From Caballeronia fortuita (GTDB lineage: Bacteria > Pseudomonadota > Gammaproteobacteria > Burkholderiales > Burkholderiaceae): a DNA stretch of 64,000 nucleotides. The notes below the pieces were generated by a model, which was given only the letters and a program-made list of their open reading frames with translations, was not told the origin of the DNA and did no database searches. The DNA lies in NCBI RefSeq assembly GCF_001544835.2, contig NZ_FCNX02000023.1:1-64000 (forward strand). Reading direction: 5' to 3'. Shown piece after piece: positions 56,087 to 64,000 of the stretch. The stretch's first letter is position 1. The number at the start of each line of letters is the position of its first letter. Made by a program: the position numbers and the translations under genes.

Positions 56087-56723
56087 ATGCACGCCGCGTT
56101 CTGAGCCACGCGATCACACGCCAGCCGAGCAGCACGATCATGATCGCGCCATAAATCTTCGGCAATTCGAGATCGTGCTTGCCTGCTTTCATCCACCAGA
56201 AATGCAGGATCGCGAGCACGGCAATCAGATAGATCGCGCGATGCAAGGTCTGCCAGCGGCGACCGAGCTTGCGCACCATCGCTTTCGGCGATGTGACCGC
56301 GAGCGGGATCAGCAGCAGGAACGCCGCGAATCCCACCGTGATGAACGGCCGCTTGCCGATGTCCTTCAGCATCGCGGCGACATCGAACCATTTGTCGAAC
56401 CAGATGTACGTCGTGAAGTGCAGCACGGCGTAGAAAAACGCGAAGAGGCCGATCATCCGCCGAAAGCGCACGAGCGCCGTCACGCCGGTCAGCCGACGCA
56501 CGGGCGTGATCGCGAGCGTGATGCAGAGATAGACGAGCGTCCAGAGCCCGGTCGAGCGCGTGATGAACTCGATCGGATTCGCGCCCAGGCCTCCGGTCGC
56601 GCCGAGCAGCACGAGACGCGCAAGCGGAAACAGCATCGCGATGAAGACGACGATCTTCACCGGCACGAGCCAGCGCGGACCGGACGCGACGCGCACGCCC
56701 TTGATTTGGGAAGCCGACGACAT
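56085..56723 (-). CDS. msrQ: MsrQ, haem-binding membrane subunit of the methionine sulfoxide reductase
   Basis: MsrQ feeds electrons from the membrane to periplasmic MsrP. The 212-residue protein has about six helices of the ferric-reductase-like fold with haem histidines in LHFTTYIWFDKW and LGRRWQTLHRAIYLIAVLAILHFWW. It follows msrP by three bases. Confidence 0.94.
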   Translation of the reverse strand: MSSASQIKGVRVASGPRWLVPVKIVVFIAMLFPLARLVLLGATGGLGANPIEFITRSTGLWTLVYLCITLAITPVRRLTGVTALVRFRRMIGLFAFFYAVLHFTTYIWFDKWFDVAAMLKDIGKRPFITVGFAAFLLLIPLAVTSPKAMVRKLGRRWQTLHRAIYLIAVLAILHFWWMKAGKHDLELPKIYGAIMIVLLGWRVIAWLRTRRA

Positions 56724-56726
56724 CGT

Positions 56727-57707
56727 TCAGAAGTTCTTCTTGAGATCCATGCCCGTGTAAAGCGACGCGACCTGATCGCCGTAGCCATTGAACATCAGCG
56801 TCTTGCGCTTCGGCTGGAAGAATCCGTCTTCGCCGATGCGCCGCTCGGTCGCCTGACTCCAGCGCGGATGATCGACGTTCGGATTCACGTTCGAATAGAA
56901 GCCGTATTCGCTCGGCGCGTAGAGGTTCCAGCTCGTCGGCGGCTGCTTCTCGACGAAGCGGATTTTCACCAGCGATTTCGCGCTCTTGAAGCCGTACTTC
57001 CACGGCACGACGATACGCACCGGCGCACCGTTCTGATTCGGCAGCACTTGCCCGTACAGACCGACGGTCAGCAGCGCGAGCGGGTTCATCGCCTCGTCCA
57101 TGCGCAGGCCTTCGGAATAGGGCCATTCGAGGATTGGCGTCGAAAGTCCCGGCATCTGCGACGCATCCGCAAGCGTGATGAACTGCACGTATTTGGCATT
57201 GCCCGTCGGCTCGGCGCGTTTGATGAGTTCCGACAGCGGCACGCCGATCCACGGAATCACCATCGACCAGCCCTCGACGCAGCGCAGCCGGTACACGCGT
57301 TCTTCGAGCGGCGCGAGCTTGAGCAGGTCGTCGAGGTCGTAGACCTTCGGATTCTTGATCGCGCCTTCGACGGACACCTTCCACGGGCGCGGACGCAACG
57401 TGCCCGCGTGCTCCGCGGGATCGCTCTTGTCGGTGCCGAATTCGTAGAAGTTGTTGTAGCTCGTGATGTCCTTGAACGGCGTCGGCTTGTCGAGCGCGAC
57501 GAACTTTGCGTTGGTGGTCGCCGCGAGCTTCTGGCCCTTGGCGTCGGGCGATGTCAGCGTCGCGTGGGCGAGGCCGCTCGCGCTCAACATGCCCATCGCG
57601 CCCATCGAGCGCAGCACGCGCCGGCGGTTCTCGAACACGTCGCGCGGCGTGATTTCGTGACCGGCGATGTCATCGCCGTATAGATGGCGATTGCGTTTGA
57701 TCCACAT
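56727..57707 (-). CDS. msrP: MsrP, periplasmic protein-methionine-sulfoxide reductase (molybdoenzyme)
   Basis: MsrP repairs oxidised methionines in periplasmic proteins. The 326-residue precursor has a twin-arginine leader with RRRVLRSMGAMGMLSASG at about 28-45, so it is a Tat client, and a sulfite-oxidase-fold domain with the molybdenum-ligating cysteine in YRLRCVEGWSMVIPW. FYSNVNPNVDHPRWSQATER is the conserved C-terminal segment. It heads the msrPQ operon. Confidence 0.95.
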   Translation of the reverse strand: MWIKRNRHLYGDDIAGHEITPRDVFENRRRVLRSMGAMGMLSASGLAHATLTSPDAKGQKLAATTNAKFVALDKPTPFKDITSYNNFYEFGTDKSDPAEHAGTLRPRPWKVSVEGAIKNPKVYDLDDLLKLAPLEERVYRLRCVEGWSMVIPWIGVPLSELIKRAEPTGNAKYVQFITLADASQMPGLSTPILEWPYSEGLRMDEAMNPLALLTVGLYGQVLPNQNGAPVRIVVPWKYGFKSAKSLVKIRFVEKQPPTSWNLYAPSEYGFYSNVNPNVDHPRWSQATERRIGEDGFFQPKRKTLMFNGYGDQVASLYTGMDLKKNF

Positions 57708-57780
57708 GAAGCGCTACTCCTTCCGTTCATTCCTGTAAGAGGAAACAGCAGTTTGAGTGCCAGTATTCCACCGCAAAACG

Positions 57781-57818
57781 AAAAAAAACCGCCAGCGTCA
57801 CGCATGGCGGTTTTTTTT
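57781..57818. terminator. Terminator of ccsB, upstream of msrP
   Basis: A 14-bp perfect stem (AAAAAAAACCGCCA at 57781-57794 with its complement at 57805-57818) has T-runs on both strands. It stops ccsB transcription 17 bases past the stop codon. Confidence 0.92.
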
Positions 57819-57834
57819 CGGCCAATGCCGCCGA

Positions 57835-59037
57835 TCAAAGCTTGCCGTAGCTATGCAGGCCCGACAGGAACATGTTCACGCCGAGGAACGCAAAAGTCGT
57901 GACGACCAGACCGGTCAGCGCCCACCATGCCGCAGCGGCGCCGCGCAGGCCCTTCATCAGACGCATGTGCAGCCATGCCGCGTAGTTCAGCCAGACTATC
58001 AGCGCCCACGTTTCCTTCGGGTCCCAGCTCCAGTAGCCGCCCCACGCTTCCGCCGCCCACAGCGCGCCGAGAATCGTCGCGATCGTGAAGAAGGCGAAGC
58101 CGACGGCGATCGACTTGTACATCACGTCGTCGAGCACTTCGAGCGACGGCAGGCGGTCCGCCATGAAGCCGCGCTGCTTGCCGAGATACGCGACGGAAAC
58201 CATCGCGGAAAGCGCGAAGCTGCCGTAGCCGATGAAGTTCGCCGGCACGTGGATCTTCATCCACCAGCTTTGCAGCGCGGGCACGAGCGGTTGGATCTGC
58301 TGCGCGTCCCGCGCGATCGAATACCACATCAGGAAGCCGACCGCCGCGCTGATGACGAGCAGCACGAACGCGCCCATTGCGCGCGTCGAGTAATGCTGCT
58401 CGTAGTAGAGATAGAACAGCGACGTAATCAGGCAGAACAGCACGAAGACTTCGTACAGGTTCGAGATGGGAATGTGACCGACGTCCGCGCCGATCATGTA
58501 CGACTCGTACCAGCGGACCATCAGGCCGGTGAAGCCCATCAGCACGGCGACCCACGTCATGCGCGAGCCGATCGCGCCGCCCGTCTGCGAGCGCGTCACG
58601 AGACCGATCCAGTAGAACAGCGTCGCGAGGATGAAGAGCGCGCTCATCCACAAAATCGCGGACTGGCTCGAAAGAAAGTACTTGAGGAAGAAATTCGTTT
58701 CGGCGCGCGCGAGGTCGTGCTGATAGAGCTGGATCGAAAAGAGCGACAGGACCGCGATCATCGCGATCAGCAGACGCACCGGTTTCCAGCGCCATCCGAG
58801 CACGACGAAGGTCGGCACCGCGCCGATCAGCACGGCCGTGTCGTACACGTCCATGTACGCGTGATAGCGATTCAGCGCGAAGCCCGCGCCGGCGACCATC
58901 GCGAGGGCGAACAGCCAGTCGACGAGCGTCAGCCTGCGCAGGAACGGACGATCGTCGAACACGGCGACATCGGGGAGTCCCGAAGCCGGACGTTCCGTCT
59001 TGGCGGAGGCGTGGGAGGAAGTCTGTGTGAGGTCCAT
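57835..59037 (-). CDS. ccsB: Cytochrome c biogenesis protein CcsB/CcsA (system II haem handling)
   Basis: Part of the system II cytochrome c synthase that delivers haem to apocytochromes. The 400-residue protein has about eight helices and the haem-handling tryptophan-rich motif WGGYWSWDPKETWALIVWL. Conserved histidines sit in SNLYEVFV-adjacent and KIHVPANFIGYG segments and in AAWLHMRLM. It follows resB by four bases. Clients in the window are cytochrome c1 and cytochrome c4. Confidence 0.93.
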   Translation of the reverse strand: MDLTQTSSHASAKTERPASGLPDVAVFDDRPFLRRLTLVDWLFALAMVAGAGFALNRYHAYMDVYDTAVLIGAVPTFVVLGWRWKPVRLLIAMIAVLSLFSIQLYQHDLARAETNFFLKYFLSSQSAILWMSALFILATLFYWIGLVTRSQTGGAIGSRMTWVAVLMGFTGLMVRWYESYMIGADVGHIPISNLYEVFVLFCLITSLFYLYYEQHYSTRAMGAFVLLVISAAVGFLMWYSIARDAQQIQPLVPALQSWWMKIHVPANFIGYGSFALSAMVSVAYLGKQRGFMADRLPSLEVLDDVMYKSIAVGFAFFTIATILGALWAAEAWGGYWSWDPKETWALIVWLNYAAWLHMRLMKGLRGAAAAWWALTGLVVTTFAFLGVNMFLSGLHSYGKL

Positions 59038-59041
59038 GATC

Positions 59042-61273
59042 TTACCGTGTTGAAACTTCCGAGCTCGATGTCTCGGATTGCGAATGCCGGGGCGCTTCAT
59101 GCGCCGGGGACGGATCACCGGTCTCGGCCGGTTTCACACCGAGCGCCGCCGCGATCTGCGCGCGCGTGCGCACGAATTCCTTTTCGAAATCGAACGTGCG
59201 GCGGGCCGTGGACATCGCCATCAGCACGCTCGCCCCGCCTTGGCCCGAATCTTTGAGCCAGAACCAGAGCCGTCGTTCGCGCACGTAGAACATCGCGAAA
59301 ATGCCCACAACGAGCAGAAGGCTGCCAAGATACACCAGATTTTTACCTGGCGCGCGCGTCAACTGGAATACCGAAGCTTGCACCTGCCTGAAGTTGTCCA
59401 GTTGCAGAAAGACCGGCGAACCGTACAGAAAGCTGTCGGAAAGCGCGTTGATCGACGACTGTACGAACGCGGCGTTCTTGTCATCCACTTTAGCCGCGGG
59501 CTGGCCGTTCTGCTCGCGGGAAATCTGCCAGACGTCCCACATCGCGCCTTCGAGCATGCGCATCAGCAAGCCGGCGGCTTTCTCCTGCTCACCCTTCGGC
59601 ACCGATTTGTCGATGAACATCGCAATGCTCTGGAAGCCGCCGTTCATCTGAGGATTGCTCGCCGCCTTGCCGGTTTCGTCGGCGCCTGCGAAGAGATTCA
59701 GCACGCGAACCGCGCTCTCTTCCAGATGCTTCTGCAATTCGCCGTTTTCCTGCGGCACCGAGCGCAGCGCGAAACGGTGGGCGGCCTCGGCGCGCGTCGC
59801 GGGCGTGGCGAGCGCGGCGCGCAGGTCCATCCACTGTTTGATCGTGCCCTGTTCGTCGGCGGGAATGCGCAGATAGCGGAACGGATCGTTCGGACTCACG
59901 CGCATGCCGGCGAGGAACATGCGCTGACCGCTGACATCGACCGGCAACATGTAGTTGCTGTACTCGCGCGCCTGACCGTCCGTGCCGCGCACCTTGTATT
60001 GCACCGACGGGCCGATATTGCGCAGATCCGTTGGCTTCGATGTTTTCGCGCCGGAGCCGAGACGCTCGTCGAACGCATCGCGCAGGGTTTCCTTCTTGCC
60101 GACGCCGCGCGCGTCGGGTGCGCCGCTGCCATCGGTCATGTTCTCGACATTGATCGCGCGGAAGTCCGTGAATTCGACGGTTTCGCCCTGCGCGCCCGTG
60201 AACTGCGTGCCGATGGGCGCGGTGCCGCCGATCGTCCCGCTGAACGGCGAGGTCTTCGCGCTGCCGCCGGTCATCGGCCAGGCGGTCATGTCGAGCTTCG
60301 AGCCGCCGTCCTGAAAGCTCGACTGATAGATGGAAATGCCGTCGTAGGTGAACGGCTTGTTCACCTCGACGCGCGCTGGAATGCGCTTGCCCGTCTTGTG
60401 ATCGATCACGACGATGTCGCTCGCAAAGAGCTTCGGCATGCCCGTCGAGTAGTAATCGACGATGAACTTGTTCAACTGGATCGAGAACGGCAAGTCCTGA
60501 ATGATCGAACCGTCCTGCTGGTTCAGGATCGCCGTGCCGACGAACTGGCCTTCGGGCACCCACGCGTAGCCGCGAAACGTCGGGTTCGACGTCGACAGAC
60601 GATGTCCCGGCGGAATGTCGTTGATGACGGCGTTGCTGTTGATCGGCGTCTTGTTGAACATCCACATCTGCAGTTTGATGGGCAGATTGCTGTCGAGCAG
60701 GCCGCCGACGCAGATCACGACGATCGCCAGATGCGCCGAGATATAGCCGATCTTCGTCATCGCGCCGCGCTTGGCGGTGATGAGCGTCGCGCCGTTGTCG
60801 GTCTCGCGCGTCTTGAAGCGGTAGCCCATCTTCGCGGACAGGCGTTCGAGCGTCGCCGCCGTTTGCGCGCGATCAGCCGTGACCGTGAACTCGCCCTTGT
60901 GATGGAACGCGCGCAGCCCACCTTCATGCACGCGATCCTTCCAGCTCTTGATGTCCGCGATCATCTTCGGGCTGTTGCGGATCACGCATAGCGACACCGA
61001 GATCACCAGGAAGATCAGGATCAGCATGAACCACCATGCGCTGTACACGGTGTAGATGCTCAAGCCACGGAAGATGTCCGCCCAGAACGGGCCGAACTGA
61101 TTGACGTAGTTGGGATAGGGATCGTCCTGCGTAAGCACCGTGCCGATGACGCTCGCGATCGCCAGGATGACCAGCAACGCGATGGCGAAGCGCATCGAAC
61201 TCACGAGTTCGACGAAATGCCTGATGGCCCGACGGCTCGACTTCGACTGCAAACCCGATGTGGTGACGCTCAT
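59042..61273 (-). CDS. resB: Cytochrome c biogenesis protein ResB/Ccs1
   Basis: ResB is the second half of the system II synthase. The 743-residue protein has N-terminal helices (SSMRFAIALLVILAIASVIGTVL, WWFMLILIFLVISVSLCVI), a large periplasmic domain, and a final helix NLVYLGSLLLVVGIFAMFYV with RERRLWFWL. The conserved LVSSMRFAI and VLTQDDPYPNYV are visible. The C-terminal 50 residues are a polar Ser/Glu tail. Its ATG has CCGGAG upstream, 21 bases after a terminator-like hairpin. Confidence 0.94.
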   Translation of the reverse strand: MSVTTSGLQSKSSRRAIRHFVELVSSMRFAIALLVILAIASVIGTVLTQDDPYPNYVNQFGPFWADIFRGLSIYTVYSAWWFMLILIFLVISVSLCVIRNSPKMIADIKSWKDRVHEGGLRAFHHKGEFTVTADRAQTAATLERLSAKMGYRFKTRETDNGATLITAKRGAMTKIGYISAHLAIVVICVGGLLDSNLPIKLQMWMFNKTPINSNAVINDIPPGHRLSTSNPTFRGYAWVPEGQFVGTAILNQQDGSIIQDLPFSIQLNKFIVDYYSTGMPKLFASDIVVIDHKTGKRIPARVEVNKPFTYDGISIYQSSFQDGGSKLDMTAWPMTGGSAKTSPFSGTIGGTAPIGTQFTGAQGETVEFTDFRAINVENMTDGSGAPDARGVGKKETLRDAFDERLGSGAKTSKPTDLRNIGPSVQYKVRGTDGQAREYSNYMLPVDVSGQRMFLAGMRVSPNDPFRYLRIPADEQGTIKQWMDLRAALATPATRAEAAHRFALRSVPQENGELQKHLEESAVRVLNLFAGADETGKAASNPQMNGGFQSIAMFIDKSVPKGEQEKAAGLLMRMLEGAMWDVWQISREQNGQPAAKVDDKNAAFVQSSINALSDSFLYGSPVFLQLDNFRQVQASVFQLTRAPGKNLVYLGSLLLVVGIFAMFYVRERRLWFWLKDSGQGGASVLMAMSTARRTFDFEKEFVRTRAQIAAALGVKPAETGDPSPAHEAPRHSQSETSSSEVSTR

Positions 61274-61293
61274 TCAAACTCCGGCTGGACAGC

Positions 61294-61350
61294 AAAAAAG
61301 GGTGGAGACGCTGGCGGTCTTATCGACCGACGTCCCACCCTTTTCTTGTT
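61294..61350. terminator. Long hairpin terminator between cytochrome c4 and resB
   Basis: An outer 10-bp stem AAAAGGGTGG (61296-61305) with CCACCCTTTT (61335-61344) encloses an inner CGGTC/GACCG stem. On the minus strand it is followed by six T residues at 61299-61294, and on the plus strand by TTCTTGTTTTT. It lies between the stop of the cytochrome c4 gene and the ribosome site of resB, so it may also act as an attenuator. Confidence 0.85.
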
Positions 61351-61448
61351 TTTGCGCCGGTCTTCTCGGATCTTCCCGGGACCGGCTTCTAGTATGGGCA
61401 ATTCTCCGTTTCGACGAGGAGAACCGCTGGACGCTGACTGCTGCGCGT

Positions 61449-62123
61449 TTAATGCAAACCGGCGATGTAGTCGGCAACCGCCTTCATCTCGGCTTCGTTC
61501 AGGCGCGAGGAAATCTGGTGCATCGGCTCGCTATTGTTGCGTTGTCCGGATGCGAAGGCGTTCAACTGCGCCACCGTGTAATCGCCCCATTGCCACGACA
61601 GCCGCGGATACTGCACCGGAATGCCCATGCCCGTCGCGCCGTGGCACGCCGCGCACGCCGGGACGCCCTTATCCGCGATGCCGCCACGGTAGATCTTCTG
61701 CCCCAGCGCGACGTCGTTCTTGTCGCGCGCGTAATTGGCCTTGGCCTTCTGCGACGCAAAGTATGCCGCCACGTTCACCATATCCTGATCCGATAGGGCG
61801 CCCGCTATACCCGCCATGATCGGATTGTTGCGCGCCGGCGCCTTTGCACCTGGCTGCGTCTTGTAGTCCTTCAACTGCTTGACGATGTACTCGGCGTGCT
61901 GACCCGCGAGCTTCGGAAACGCCGCGCCGGCGCTGTTGCCGTCCGCCGCGTGACACGCCGCGCATACCTGTGTCGCGATGGCCTGCCCGCGCGTCACATC
62001 CGGCTTTGCCGCTTGCGCGGGCTCGGCCGCATTCACCGACATCGATACTGCTAGTCCACTCAACCCTGCACCGAAAGCCGCCGCTGCCCGAATCACTACC
62101 AGAGACCTGTACAGTCGGTTCAT
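61449..62123 (-). CDS. Dihaem cytochrome c4
   Basis: A periplasmic dihaem cytochrome that carries electrons from bc1 to terminal oxidases. The 224-residue precursor has a signal peptide (about 1-33, ending SVNAA) and two similar domains with haem sites CAACHAADG and CAACHGATG and methionine ligands in NPIMAGIA and SEPMHQIS. ATG at 62121-62123 has AGGG upstream; a longer frame to 62432 is not supported. It is upstream of resB-ccsB but separated by a terminator hairpin. Confidence 0.94.
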   Translation of the reverse strand: MNRLYRSLVVIRAAAAFGAGLSGLAVSMSVNAAEPAQAAKPDVTRGQAIATQVCAACHAADGNSAGAAFPKLAGQHAEYIVKQLKDYKTQPGAKAPARNNPIMAGIAGALSDQDMVNVAAYFASQKAKANYARDKNDVALGQKIYRGGIADKGVPACAACHGATGMGIPVQYPRLSWQWGDYTVAQLNAFASGQRNNSEPMHQISSRLNEAEMKAVADYIAGLH

Positions 62124-62425
62124 TCGCGTACCCTGTTTTTCGTCTTGTGAGAATGTGAGGTTCTGCAAAAAACGACGGCGACCGATCATCGCCGCAAGAT
62201 ACCCTGCCTTCTGAACGAAGAGGCCCAAAAGTATGCCTCTGAAAACTGTCTCGCTCCTTGTGGGTGCCGCCTGCGGCTTGGGTCTTGCGTGCCCGCGCTG
62301 ATCTTTAAAAATCCGTCGTATTGTACAATAACCCGCTACACGCAAAGACGCCAGTCGGGGCATGCCCAGTATTCGCCGGGTTCTCAAGGCTTCGGTTTTC
62401 GCAGCGCTTTCGATTGGACCCGCCC
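62124..62425. other. Divergent intergenic region between cytochrome c4 and engB
   Basis: This 302-base gap must hold promoters for both genes. A TACAAT element at 62324-62329 could be the engB -10, but the -35 match is poor. No RNA or protein gene is supported. Confidence 0.4.
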
Positions 62426-63088
62426 ATGTCATTCCTGCTTCATCAATCCCGTTTCTTCACGACCGTCAACCACCTGCGCGATCTGCCGCCCACGCCGCAG
62501 CCCGAAATCGCATTCGCGGGCCGCTCGAACGCGGGTAAATCGACGGCGATCAATATTCTGTGCAACCAGAAGCGGCTCGCCTTCGCGAGTAAGACGCCGG
62601 GCCGCACGCAGCACATCAATTACTTCTCGGTCGGGCCGGAAGCCGCGCCGGTCGGCTATCTCGTCGATCTTCCCGGCTACGGTTACGCCGAAGTGCCTGG
62701 CGCCGCGAAGGAGCACTGGCAGCGGCTGCTGTCCACGTATCTGCAAAGCCGCGCGCAACTGCGCGGCATGATCCTGATGATGGATGCGCGCCGTCCGCTC
62801 ACCGAGCTCGATCGGATCATGATCGACTGGTTCGCGCCGACCGGTAAGCCGATTCACTCGCTGCTCACCAAATGCGACAAATTGACGCGACAGGAGATGA
62901 CCAACGCCCTGCGCGCAACGAAGAAATCGCTCGCCGAATACAAGGATGCCGGGTATCGCGGCGAGCTCACGGTTCAGCTTTTTTCCGCGCTCAAGCGTAC
63001 CGGCCTCGATGAAGCGCACGAGCAGATCGAAGGCTGGCTGATGCCTGAAGAAGCCGGCGAGAACGCGTCGGAAGATGCGGCCGACTGA
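62426..63088 (+). CDS. engB: Ribosome biogenesis GTPase EngB (YihA/YsxC)
   Basis: An essential GTPase of large ribosomal subunit assembly. In 220 residues the G motifs are seen: G1 GRSNAGKST, G2 around KTPGRTQ, G3 DLPGYG, G4 TKCD and G5 FSALKRTG. The start MSFLLHQSRFFTTVNHL at 62426 is chosen over an upstream extension to 62321. The tail is acidic. It faces hemB on the same strand with a 268-base gap. Confidence 0.95.
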   Translation: MSFLLHQSRFFTTVNHLRDLPPTPQPEIAFAGRSNAGKSTAINILCNQKRLAFASKTPGRTQHINYFSVGPEAAPVGYLVDLPGYGYAEVPGAAKEHWQRLLSTYLQSRAQLRGMILMMDARRPLTELDRIMIDWFAPTGKPIHSLLTKCDKLTRQEMTNALRATKKSLAEYKDAGYRGELTVQLFSALKRTGLDEAHEQIEGWLMPEEAGENASEDAAD

Positions 63089-63129
63089 AGCGGCGAATGA
63101 AGCGCCGCATGCACGCGGCGGCATAAAAA

Positions 63130-63152
63130 AACCCGCCGCATGACGGCGGGTT
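63130..63152. terminator. Hairpin after engB
   Basis: A perfect 9-bp stem AACCCGCCG/CGGCGGGTT with loop CATGA lies 41 bases past engB. The T-run is on the minus strand (TTTTTT at 63130-63125); on the plus strand only two T residues follow, so it is a weak stop for engB. Confidence 0.55.
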
Positions 63153-63356
63153 AACAGCCTTATCGAATATCGACAGGCGCCCGCTCAGGGAGGAGAAGCG
63201 GGGAGTCCGGCGGCAAGCGCCTCGCTCGATCGGTATGATATACCATTGTCTCAAAACGGTTTCAGACACAGCCAAGTGCTTGTTCGGCAAGGTTTTAGCC
63301 GTGTCGAAAGCCGTTTTCGACGTCCCCGGAATACCCCTCCAAATTCGAGTCCAGAC

Positions 63357-64000
63357 ATGAGCTTCTACCCTCACCATCGCCCGCGCCGCATGCGCCGCGA
63401 TGACTTCTCGCGCCGTCTGATGCGCGAAAACGTCCTCACGACGAACGACCTCATTTACCCCGTGTTCATCGTCGAAGGGACGAATGTGCGGCAGGCCGTG
63501 CCGTCGATGCCCGGCGTGGAGCGCACGTCCGTCGATCTGCTGATGAAGGTCGCAGAGCAGTGCGTCGAACTGGGCGTGCCGGTACTGTCGCTGTTTCCGG
63601 CGATCGAGCCGTCGATCAAGACGCCCGATGGCCGCGAAGCCACGAATCCCGAAGGTCTGATCCCGCGCGCCGTGCGCGAACTCAAGAAGAACTTCCCGAT
63701 GCTCGGCGTGCTGACCGACGTCGCGCTCGATCCCTACACGAGTCACGGCCAGGACGGCGTGCTCGACGAAGAAGGCTACGTGAAGAACGACGAAACGAGC
63801 GAGATTCTCGTCGAGCAGGCGCGTACGCAGGCGGAAGCGGGCGTGGATATCGTCGCGCCTTCAGACATGATGGACGGACGCATCGGCGCGATCCGCGAAA
63901 TGCTCGAGAGCGAAAGCCACATCCACACGCGCATCATGGCGTACGCGGCGAAGTACGCGTCGGCGTTCTATGGCCCGTTCCGCGATGCCGTCGGCTCGGC
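63357..64000 (+). CDS. hemB: Delta-aminolevulinic acid dehydratase (porphobilinogen synthase), 5' part
   Basis: HemB condenses two aminolevulinate molecules to porphobilinogen in haem synthesis. The window holds about 214 codons and the gene continues past the right edge. The N-terminal MSFYPHHRPRRMRRDDFSRR, VFIVEGTNVRQAVPSMPGV, LTDVALDPYTSHGQDGV, and VAPSDMMDGRIGAIRE match the family. The segment after LTDVALDPYTSHG lacks the zinc-binding cysteines of the Zn-type enzyme, suggesting the Mg-dependent form. Haem output would serve the cytochromes encoded nearby. Confidence 0.95.
   Translation, partial: MSFYPHHRPRRMRRDDFSRRLMRENVLTTNDLIYPVFIVEGTNVRQAVPSMPGVERTSVDLLMKVAEQCVELGVPVLSLFPAIEPSIKTPDGREATNPEGLIPRAVRELKKNFPMLGVLTDVALDPYTSHGQDGVLDEEGYVKNDETSEILVEQARTQAEAGVDIVAPSDMMDGRIGAIREMLESESHIHTRIMAYAAKYASAFYGPFRDAVGS

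Overview
The window is a 64-kb piece of the main chromosome of a Burkholderiaceae bacterium, most likely Paraburkholderia, Caballeronia or a close relative. The basis is the high GC content with strong GC3 bias, the gene order (mla-his-tat block, pil-aroKB-dgt, petABC-sspAB) and protein sequences of betaproteobacterial type. No plasmid, prophage, IS element or CRISPR array is visible. The only mobile-element relative is a REP-type transposase homologue (RAYT) that looks domesticated.

Layout, left to right. (1) 1-260: promoter and boxA leader of an rrn operon whose rRNA genes lie off the left edge, read leftward. (2) 298-5454, minus: tRNA-Thr(UGU), sspB, sspA, the cytochrome bc1 genes petC-petB-petA, and a NIF3-like gene. 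(3) 5475-6692, plus: a membrane-anchored DegS/HtrA-type protease. (4) About 6.8-24.7 kb, minus: a nearly unbroken run in transcription order mlaF-E-D-A-C-B, ABC-2 exporter genes, ibaG-like bolA, murA, hisG-D-C-B, marC, hisH-A-F-I-E, a small membrane protein, hinT, tatA-B-C. (5) 24.8-28.4 kb, minus: TPP riboswitch followed by thiO-thiS-thiG-thiE. (6) 28.6-30.4 kb, plus: an SbmA/YddA-like ABC transporter. (7) 30.4-36.7 kb, minus: gltB-gltD. (8) 36.9-39.3 kb: RAYT homologue, ompW-like porin, DUF883 protein. (9) 39.3-44.3 kb, minus: ugpB-A-E-C-Q. (10) 44.3-51.4 kb, minus: pilM-N-OP-Q, aroK, aroB, dgt. (11) 51.6-56.0 kb: mrcA (PBP1A), frataxin cyaY on the opposite strand, lptM, lysA. (12) 56.1-62.1 kb, minus: msrP-msrQ, then cytochrome c4 and the system II cytochrome c maturation genes resB and ccsB. 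(13) engB and the 5' part of hemB close the window on the plus strand.

Several groups cooperate. The petABC complex, cytochrome c4 and ResB/CcsB form a c-type cytochrome supply and use set. The TatABC translocon is the expected exporter of the Rieske protein and of MsrP, both encoded here with twin-arginine leaders. The Mla system, MurA, Tat, PBP1A, LptM and the DegS-like protease are envelope functions. Most of the window is conserved housekeeping sequence. The points most worth a second look are a RAYT homologue that seems to have lost its catalytic His and Tyr but carries an AT-hook, a PilO-PilP-like fusion, a long N-terminal extension on ThiE that may be a ThiD relic, the tRNA-Thr placed directly behind sspAB, and a terminator-like hairpin just upstream of resB.

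All product names come from reading the protein sequences and motifs by eye. No database search was possible.
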